Shown here one piece after another: positions 57,913-64,000 of a stretch of 64,000 nt of DNA (within the stretch, counting starts at the first letter, position 1; each line of letters starts with the position of its first letter). Both the position numbers and the translations under genes were made by a program. Origin of the DNA: Duganella sacchari (GTDB lineage: Bacteria > Pseudomonadota > Gammaproteobacteria > Burkholderiales > Burkholderiaceae_D); the NCBI RefSeq assembly GCF_900143065.1, contig NZ_FRCX01000006.1:248001-312000 (forward strand), in the 5' to 3' direction. A model generated the notes under the pieces. That model was not told the origin of the DNA. It worked only from the letters and a program-made list of their open reading frames with translations, and made no database searches.

Positions 57913-60900
57913 GGGTACTCCGTGGTCAGGCTGGCCAGTAAGGTCTGTAATGCGGCTTGCGCCTGCGGGAAGTCGAAATCGTTCAGGGCGTCCTGCACGG
58001 CGCCGAGCTGCCGGGCCAGTGCCTCGGGCGCGCTGGTGAGGGCGGCGGTCAGCGCGGTCAGAGCGGCGTCATTCAAGGCGCCCCGCTGCAGGAATGGTAG
58101 CAGAGCGGCGCATTTCTGGCGCGCGATAACCGGATCGAAGGCAGCTGCCGGTGGCGGCGCTTCCAGCCGCGCACCGCGTGGCGGCGCCAGCGCATGGATG
58201 GCGCTCAGCGCTGCGTCCAGCTGTGCTACCAGCGTCCGCTGGGCTTGCGCCAGCTCCGTCTGCAGGGCGGAAGAGATGCTGCCCGCACCGTCGCGTTGCG
58301 GCGAGCCGCACAGCTTTTCGAGCTGCGCCAGCGTTGCGGTCAGCTGTTCCAGGCCGATATTGGCGGCGACGCCGCGCACCTTGTGGCACCAGGCCTGCGC
58401 CTCGGCCAGGCGTACCTCGCTGCTGTTGGCCAGCAGCTTGGCCAGCGTGGCGGCGGCCGTGCTGTAGTCCGCGACAAAACGGTGCAGCGCCTGATGGTAT
58501 GCGGCCTCCTGGTCGCCCCAGCGTTGCAGGCCGGCTTTCTGGTTCAGTACACGCTGGCGTGGCACTTCGGATGGCGGCGGCGCGGAAGCGAGGGGCGGCA
58601 GTGCGAGCACCTTGGCGATTTCATGCGACAGCGTGTGCCAGTCCACCGGCTTGGAGGCAAAGCCGTCCATGCCCGCAGCGGCGGCGGCCTCGCGGTGCGC
58701 CGCCAGTACGCTGGCCGTCATCGCCACGATAGGCAGCGCGGTAGCGCCGCTGTCCTGCTCGCGGAGGCGGATCGCGCGCGTCGCGGCCAGGCCGTCCATG
58801 AGCGGCATCTGCATATCCATGAGCAGCACGTCATAGCGCTGTTCCGCCGTCATCTGCACTGCTTGCGCGCCGTCCTGCGCGGTGTCCAGCGTGTGGCCGC
58901 GTTTGGCCAGCAGCAGCGACAGCAGCTCCAGGTTTTGCGGCACATCGTCTGCCGCCAGCACGCGCAGGGCCGGCAGCGGATAGTCGCTGCGCTCACTGCT
59001 TTGCGTCTGGCCGTTGCGCGCCGGTTCCAGCGGCAGCATGACGTGGAAGGTGGTGCCGACGCCTTGCGTGCTCTCGGCCCAGATCTTGCCGCCCATGAGC
59101 GCCACCAGCTGGCGGCTGATGGTGGTGCCCAGGCCTGTGCCGCCAAAGCGGCGCGTCATCGAGGCGTCGGCCTGGGTAAACGGATCGAAGATGGCGTTGA
59201 TGCGTTCCGGCGCGATGCCGATGCCGGTGTCCTGCACGGCGATATGCAACTGGCCCTGCTGCACGGCGGCCCGCAGGCTGACTTTGCCGGCCGAGGTGAA
59301 CTTGATGGCGTTGTCCAGCAGGTTGCCCAGGATCTGCCGCATGCGCAGCTCGTCGCCATGCAGCCAGGCCGGCAGGCCCGTGTCGTAATTGATATCGATG
59401 GTCAGGCCCTTGCTGCGGGCGTTGCTGCCAAAGGTGGACGCCAGTTCGTCGATGAGGCCGAGCAGGCTGTAATCATCGGGCTCCAGTTCCACCGCGCCCT
59501 TATCCAGCTTGGCGGTATCGAGAATTTCATTGAGCAGGCGTAGCAGCGAGCGGCCTTCCTTGCGCACCGTATCCAGATGGCGGCGCTGCTCGGCGTTGAG
59601 CTCCGTGTCGAGCAGTACGTCGGTAAAGCCGAGGATGGCGTTCATCGGCGTGCGGATCTCGTGGCTCATATTGGCGACAAAGCTGGCGCGCGCGGCGGCT
59701 GCCTGTTCCGCTGTCTCTTTGGCCTGGCGCAGCTGCTGCTCCATTTCGCGCCGCTCGCTGATGTCGAGGATGACGCCGTCGATCCAGCGCACGTCCGGGT
59801 GGCTTTCATCCTGCGTCACAGCGCCATGCTCCCACATGAAGCGGCGGCTGCCATCGGCGTGGATCAGGCAGTACTCGACCTGGTAGGCGCTCAAGGCGTC
59901 GATGCTGCGCGAGATTTCATCCGCCACGCGTTCGCGGTCTTCTTCGCAGATCAGGGAGCCCAGCGTGCGGGTGCGGCTGGCACCCACAAACTCGCTGGCC
60001 GAATAACCGGCGACGCGCTCGATGCCGTCGCTGATGAAGGTGGGTGGTGCATCGAAGGCCATGCTGCTGCGGAAGGAGATGCCTGGGATATTGCCGATCA
60101 GCGAACGGAATTGCTGTTCGCTGTCGCGCAGCGCCTGCATGATGGCGCGGCGTTCCGTGATGTCGGTAATGAACAGCACAAACAGGTCGCGCTCGGCCAG
60201 ACGTGCGTGGCCCAGCGCGCGCCGTATCGGCACCTGGCTGCCGTCCTTGCGCACGGCGATCACCTCGCTGCCCTTGCCGGGAATGGCGGCATTTTCCGTG
60301 CGCAGGTAGTTGAGCAGGCCCTCGCGTTCGGAACGCTCCGCATCGGCCATCAGGATGCGGACATTGCGGCCCAGGATTTCATCGCGGCGCCAGCCGAAGA
60401 TGCGTTCGGCCGAAGCATTGAATTCGTGGATCAGGCCTTCGCGGTCGACGGTGATCACGCCATCCACGGTGGTGGTCAGCAGCGCGCGCATCCAGGCCTG
60501 GCTTTCGTTCTGCTGGCGATACAGTTCGCGGTAGCGCAGCAGGCCATTGGCGGCCATCACAAATACGGTGAAGGCGACGGTAATCAGCGTGATCGCCAGC
60601 GCCAGGAAAGTGGAGTTCTGCTGCGCGACCGGATCCGGTGGCAACTGGCCGACAAAGCGCGCTGCCGCCATGCCGGTGTAGTGCATGCCGGCGATGGCGC
60701 AGCCCATGACGGTGGCGCTGATGCCGCCCACCACCCCGCGTGGCAGGCGCAGCGTGCGCAGGCCAAAGCGTATCCACAATGCCAGCGTGGCCAGCACCAC
60801 CGCCACCACGATGGACAAACCAAACATGAAGGGATCGTAGCGCAGGTCCAGCATCATCACCATCGCTGCCATGCCCGTGTAGTGCATGGCGCCGATGCCC

Positions 60901-61289
60901 GCGCCAACCAGCACGCCGCCACAGACGAGCGAGATGGCGCTCAGGCGGCGCATGCTGATGATGTAGAGCGCCACCCACGACGCGGCAAGGCTGGGCAGCA
61001 CGGACAGCAGTGTCAGGCCATGGTCGTAGTCGACGTTGATGCACAGGTCAAAAGCCAGCATGCCGATGAAGTGCATGGACCAGACGCCGCAGCCCAGTGC
61101 CAGGCTGCCGGTGGCCAGCATGGCGTAGCGCAGCCCGCGCGTATTGATGCGGCGTGCCTGTTCCGCCACTTGTAATCCCATCCATGATGAGAATATGGCA
61201 ACCAGGATTGAGAGGATGACCAGCGCCGGTGAGTAGGTGCCGTATTGAAGCAGGACAGGGTTGTCCGGGGGGGAGAAGATTTCCATCAT
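57909..61289 (-). CDS. MHYT-PAS-PAS hybrid histidine kinase with REC and HPt domains
   Basis: 1126-residue inner-membrane protein. The N-terminal MHYT domain has seven helices with the metal-binding motifs MHFIGM and MHYTGM (twice), proposed in the family to sense a diatomic gas through copper. Two PAS domains follow (~265-515), then HisKA (VANMSHEIRTPMNAIL), HATPase (ILGNLLDNAIKF, DTGIGI, GGTGLGTTIS), a receiver (LLMDMQMPLMDG, ASKPVDW), and an HPt-like region with CHKVRGVAANIG. The G1 sequence GTGLGTTIS departs from the usual GLGLxI. The cognate output is the HD-GYP regulator overlapping its end. Confidence 0.94.
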   Translation of the reverse strand: MMEIFSPPDNPVLLQYGTYSPALVILSILVAIFSSWMGLQVAEQARRINTRGLRYAMLATGSLALGCGVWSMHFIGMLAFDLCINVDYDHGLTLLSVLPSLAASWVALYIISMRRLSAISLVCGGVLVGAGIGAMHYTGMAAMVMMLDLRYDPFMFGLSIVVAVVLATLALWIRFGLRTLRLPRGVVGGISATVMGCAIAGMHYTGMAAARFVGQLPPDPVAQQNSTFLALAITLITVAFTVFVMAANGLLRYRELYRQQNESQAWMRALLTTTVDGVITVDREGLIHEFNASAERIFGWRRDEILGRNVRILMADAERSEREGLLNYLRTENAAIPGKGSEVIAVRKDGSQVPIRRALGHARLAERDLFVLFITDITERRAIMQALRDSEQQFRSLIGNIPGISFRSSMAFDAPPTFISDGIERVAGYSASEFVGASRTRTLGSLICEEDRERVADEISRSIDALSAYQVEYCLIHADGSRRFMWEHGAVTQDESHPDVRWIDGVILDISERREMEQQLRQAKETAEQAAAARASFVANMSHEIRTPMNAILGFTDVLLDTELNAEQRRHLDTVRKEGRSLLRLLNEILDTAKLDKGAVELEPDDYSLLGLIDELASTFGSNARSKGLTIDINYDTGLPAWLHGDELRMRQILGNLLDNAIKFTSAGKVSLRAAVQQGQLHIAVQDTGIGIAPERINAIFDPFTQADASMTRRFGGTGLGTTISRQLVALMGGKIWAESTQGVGTTFHVMLPLEPARNGQTQSSERSDYPLPALRVLAADDVPQNLELLSLLLAKRGHTLDTAQDGAQAVQMTAEQRYDVLLMDMQMPLMDGLAATRAIRLREQDSGATALPIVAMTASVLAAHREAAAAAGMDGFASKPVDWHTLSHEIAKVLALPPLASAPPPSEVPRQRVLNQKAGLQRWGDQEAAYHQALHRFVADYSTAAATLAKLLANSSEVRLAEAQAWCHKVRGVAANIGLEQLTATLAQLEKLCGSPQRDGAGSISSALQTELAQAQRTLVAQLDAALSAIHALAPPRGARLEAPPPAAAFDPVIARQKCAALLPFLQRGALNDAALTALTAALTSAPEALARQLGAVQDALNDFDFPQAQAALQTLLASLTTEYP

Positions 61290-61311
61290 GGTGAGGGAAA
61301 CCTTATCACAT

Positions 61312-61337
61312 AAAAAAACCGCCCGGAGGCGGTTTTT
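61312..61337 (-). terminator. Terminator of the Tat-exported hydrolase gene
   Basis: A 10-pair stem (61314-61323 with 61328-61337), loop CGGA; read leftward it ends in TTTTTTTA. It lies 10 bases after the stop of the gene at 61347-62306 and insulates the MHYT kinase gene downstream. Confidence 0.9.
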
Positions 61338-61346
61338 CCTAAATTT

Positions 61347-62306
61347 TTACGACTTGGCGAAGGCCAGGAAATCGTTGTTGAACTTCTCTTTGTGCGTGTC
61401 GGTCAGGCCGTGCGGCGCACCTGGATACACCAGCAGCTTGGAACCTTTGACGATCCTGGCCGAGGCGATGCCTGCCGCCTTGATCGGCACGATCTGGTCG
61501 TCGTCGCCGTGGATAATCAGGGTCGGCTTGTCGAACTTTTTCAGATCGTCGCGGAAGTCGGTTTCCGAGAAGGCCTTGATCGAATCGTAGGTATTTTTGA
61601 AGCCACCTTGCATGCCCTGTGCATACCAGGCCTGGATGATGCCTTGCGATGGCTTTGCGCCCGGACGGTTGTAGTTGTAGAACGGGCCGGAGGCGATGTC
61701 CAGATACAGCTGGCCGCGGTTATTGATCTGGCCTTGGCGGATGCCGTCGAATACTTCGATCGGCAGGCCGTCCGGATTGGTGTCGGTCTTCAGCATCAGC
61801 GGCGGCACGGAAGAGATCAGGCCCAGTTTGGCGATGCGTTTGGTGCCATGGCGGCCAACGTAGCGCGCCACCTCGCCGCCACCGGTCGAGAAGCCGGCCA
61901 GGATGATGTTCTTCAGGTCCAGCGCTTCGATCAGCTGCGCCAGGTCGTCGGCGTAGTGGTCCATGTCGTTGCCTTCCCAGGGCTGGCTGGAACGGCCATG
62001 GCCACGGCGGTCATGGGTGATGACGCGGAAGCCGTTATTCGCCAGGAAGAAGGCTGCCGATTCCCAGCTGTCCGAGCTCAGTGGCCAGCCGTGGCTCAGG
62101 ATCACGGGCTGGCCATTGCGAGGACCCCAGTCCTTGTAATAGATCTCGACGCCGTCGCGGGTGGTGATGGTGGCGACGGTCCTGGTGACTTTGCCGGCTG
62201 GCGCGGCGACCGCTTCGCTGCCCACTGCGGCCAGTGCGGTGGCGGCTGCGGCGACGGCGCTGCCGACCATGGCGTTGCGGCGGGATGGGTTGATCTGTTC
62301 AGTCAT
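61347..62306 (-). CDS. Tat-exported alpha/beta hydrolase (non-haem chloroperoxidase/arylesterase type)
   Basis: 319 residues. A twin-arginine signal (SRRNAMVGS followed by an Ala-rich segment) leads to the hydrolase domain: [13 protein letters not shown] (oxyanion), [14 protein letters not shown], the nucleophile elbow [13 protein letters not shown], the acid in HGDDDQIVP, and His in [12 protein letters not shown]. The pattern is that of cofactor-free chloroperoxidases/arylesterases; the real substrate is unknown. It is divergent from the MacA-like gene, with 233 bases between starts. Confidence 0.92.
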   Translation of the reverse strand: MTEQINPSRRNAMVGSAVAAAATALAAVGSEAVAAPAGKVTRTVATITTRDGVEIYYKDWGPRNGQPVILSHGWPLSSDSWESAAFFLANNGFRVITHDRRGHGRSSQPWEGNDMDHYADDLAQLIEALDLKNIILAGFSTGGGEVARYVGRHGTKRIAKLGLISSVPPLMLKTDTNPDGLPIEVFDGIRQGQINNRGQLYLDIASGPFYNYNRPGAKPSQGIIQAWYAQGMQGGFKNTYDSIKAFSETDFRDDLKKFDKPTLIIHGDDDQIVPIKAAGIASARIVKGSKLLVYPGAPHGLTDTHKEKFNNDFLAFAKS

Positions 62307-62539
62307 GATGGTGCTCCGTAGTGAGATGAGATGAACGCATGGTAGGCAGAATTTCCCCGCTTGAGAACGGACATTCCTGCAAAGCCGGATTGCAATTTTG
62401 CATATCCCGCCAGCTGGATATGGGCGCTTGACCCGGAAGGGTTAGTGGACCGACGTGTTGCTTTAAAAACAAATCTGTTTGATACTTGCCGGGCTGATCC
62501 GCATATCGCCGGATCTCACTATGGGACACACTGAAAACA

Positions 62540-63784
62540 ATGGCTTTCCTGACCAAAAAGAAGCTGGTGCTGGCCGTCGGCCTGCTCGTGATCGGCGGTG
62601 CTGCAGCCGCGTACTATTCCAAAAGCAAGACCCCCGTGATGGAGGCGCCACGCTTCCGCACGGCGGCGGTCGATACCGGCAATATCACGCAGACGGTAAC
62701 GGCCACCGGGACCATTAATCCGGTCGCCCTGATTAACATTGGCTCGCAGGTTTCGGGCACGGTGAGCGAGCTCAAAGCGGACTTCAACGACCACGTGACC
62801 AAGGGCCAGGTGCTGCTGAAACTGGACCCGACCATCTTCAACGCGCAGATCCGCCAGGCCGATGCGCAGCTGGCGTCGGCCAAGGCCTCGCTGCGGCTGG
62901 CGCAGGCTACGCACCAGCGTAATCAGTCGCTGCTGACGCAAAGCTATATCTCGCCGCTGGCGCTGGACCAGTCCAAGCGCGAGGTCGATGTGGCGCAGGC
63001 GAATATCCAGCTGGCGCAGGCGCAGCTGGCGCGCGCGCAGGCCGATCTGGATAACAGTGTGATCCGCTCGCCGATCGATGGTGTCATCATCAAGCGGACC
63101 GTGGACCTGGGCCAGACCGTGGCGGCATCCTTTACCACGCCGCAGCTGTTCCAGATCGCGCGCGACCTGACCAAAATGCAGATCGACACCAGCGTGTCGG
63201 AAGCGGACGTCGGCCAGCTCAAGGAAGGCCAGGAAGCCCGCTTCGTGGTGGACGCCTATCCAGACAAGGAATTCAATGCGCGCATGCGCCAGTTCCGTCT
63301 TGCTGCCAATGTGGTGCAGAACGTGGTTACCTACAACGTGGTGCTGGACGTCGATAACAAGGACGAGTTGCTGAAGCCGGGCATGACGGCGCAAGTGCGT
63401 CTGCTGGTGGGCAATCGCCAGAACGTGCTGCGGGTGCCGACTGCCGCGCTGCGCTTCCGCCTGAGCGACGAGGAAATCGAGAGGCAGAAGAAGGCCGCCG
63501 AAACGGCCGCCGGCAAATCCGCCTCCGCCTCCGCTTCGGCCAGCGCCACCGCTGCCGCTGCCGCAGACACGCCGCAGGATGATGATGCCTCCTTCCGCAC
63601 CAAGGCTGACCTGGCGCGCTCCTTCCGAATCTACACGCTGGACGCGCACAACGAGCCTAAAGCGCTGGACGTGCGCATCGGCCTGTCCAACTTCCGCTAC
63701 ACCGAAGTGGTGGGCGGTGAGCTGAAAAAGGGCGACAAGGTCATCACCCGCGCGATAGGCGGTGAAAAAGAAGGTGGCCTGTGA
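62540..63784 (+). CDS. MacA-like periplasmic adaptor of an ABC efflux pump
   Basis: 414-residue membrane-fusion protein with an N-terminal membrane anchor (KKLVLAVGLLVIGGAAAAYY). A lipoyl-type split (GTINPVALINIGSQVSGTV ... VIRSPIDGVI) flanks a coiled-coil hairpin, followed by the beta-barrel and membrane-proximal parts. A Ser/Ala tract with an acidic tail (residues ~322-352, SASASASASATAAAAA then DTPQDDD) interrupts the C-terminal domain and is unusual. GTGA overlap with the MacB-like gene shows co-translation. Confidence 0.93.
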   Translation: MAFLTKKKLVLAVGLLVIGGAAAAYYSKSKTPVMEAPRFRTAAVDTGNITQTVTATGTINPVALINIGSQVSGTVSELKADFNDHVTKGQVLLKLDPTIFNAQIRQADAQLASAKASLRLAQATHQRNQSLLTQSYISPLALDQSKREVDVAQANIQLAQAQLARAQADLDNSVIRSPIDGVIIKRTVDLGQTVAASFTTPQLFQIARDLTKMQIDTSVSEADVGQLKEGQEARFVVDAYPDKEFNARMRQFRLAANVVQNVVTYNVVLDVDNKDELLKPGMTAQVRLLVGNRQNVLRVPTAALRFRLSDEEIERQKKAAETAAGKSASASASASATAAAAADTPQDDDASFRTKADLARSFRIYTLDAHNEPKALDVRIGLSNFRYTEVVGGELKKGDKVITRAIGGEKEGGL

Positions 63785-64000
63785 GTGCGGCGGAACTGCT
63801 GATCGATATTCGCCAGGTCACCAAAAGCTACTTCTCCGGCAGCGTCGAAACGCAGGTACTGCATGGCATAGACCTGGCCGTGCCGCGCGGCGACTTCCTG
63901 GCGGTGATGGGGCAATCCGGCTCCGGCAAATCGACGCTGATGAATATTTTCGGTTGCCTCGACCAGGCGACGGGCGGCAGCTACTTCCTCAATGGCGTCG
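63781..64000 (+). CDS. MacB-like ABC transporter ATP-binding protein (partial, 3' end off the window)
   Basis: The first 73 residues from GTG 63781: LIDIRQVTKSYFSGSVETQV, HGIDLAVPRGDFLAVMG, and Walker A GQSGSGKSTLMNIFGCLD. This is the characteristic N-terminus of the MacB/LolD ABC family. With the preceding adaptor and an outer-membrane TolC-like channel it would export macrolide-like compounds, peptides or lipids; no substrate is indicated. Confidence 0.92.
   Translation, partial: MSAAELLIDIRQVTKSYFSGSVETQVLHGIDLAVPRGDFLAVMGQSGSGKSTLMNIFGCLDQATGGSYFLNGV

Overview
The window is a GC-rich, densely coding chromosomal segment whose gene content and order (tctDE-like two-component pair, recA-recX, sucCD, pgk-pyk-fba-purCEK-sua5, gcdH, maeB) fit a beta-proteobacterium of the Oxalobacteraceae (Massilia/Duganella/Janthinobacterium group). 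This assignment rests on protein character and gene order and was not checked by a search. I see no rRNA, tRNA, CRISPR array, intact insertion sequence or prophage.

Layout. 1-2 kb: an OmpR-type regulator and a histidine kinase cut by the window edge. 2-8.2 kb: recA under a textbook LexA operator, recX, sucCD, an FHA protein, a type IV pilin with a sigma-54 promoter, and a PilZ protein. 8.3-13.9 kb: moaC, a BepA-like M48 protease, a YheT hydrolase and small proteins, and an AzlCD exporter. 14-21.8 kb: lower glycolysis (pgk, pyk, fba) followed by purC-purE-purK-sua5, with paired palindromes before pyk that look like operators for a sugar regulator. 21.9-25.8 kb: two secreted lipoprotein hydrolases and an OmpW porin. 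25.8-31.4 kb: glutaryl-CoA dehydrogenase, flavin reductase, msrA, cfa, a hemerythrin-PdxH fusion and a TetR regulator. 31.5-35 kb: a serine-type sulfatase with its radical-SAM maturase. 35-39.6 kb: tcdA, an FKBP, cysK, and a zinc-type CDF exporter with its ArsR regulator. 39.6-42.2 kb: an orphan pair resembling IncP TraL/TraM plus a membrane protein, then pncC. 42.4-49 kb: a GGDEF/EAL protein with two receiver domains, thiL and maeB. 49.2-53.5 kb: a GDP-D-rhamnose polysaccharide cluster (gmd, rmd, two glycosyltransferases). 53.5-61.3 kb: a two-component pair, an alpha-oxoamine synthase, an HD-GYP regulator and a large MHYT hybrid kinase. 61.3-64 kb: a Tat-exported hydrolase and a MacAB-like exporter that runs off the end.

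Themes. c-di-GMP appears repeatedly (PilZ receptor, GGDEF/EAL, HD-GYP) beside surface functions (pilin, D-rhamnan, OmpW). The least ordinary items are: two long perfect hairpin repeats (39569-39660 and 49015-49100) sharing 31-bp outer arms but with different, still self-complementary inner stems; the hemerythrin-PdxH fusion; the chromosomal TraL/TraM-like cassette; and the alpha-oxoamine synthase abutting a MHYT kinase/HD-GYP pair, which could be an undescribed signalling module.
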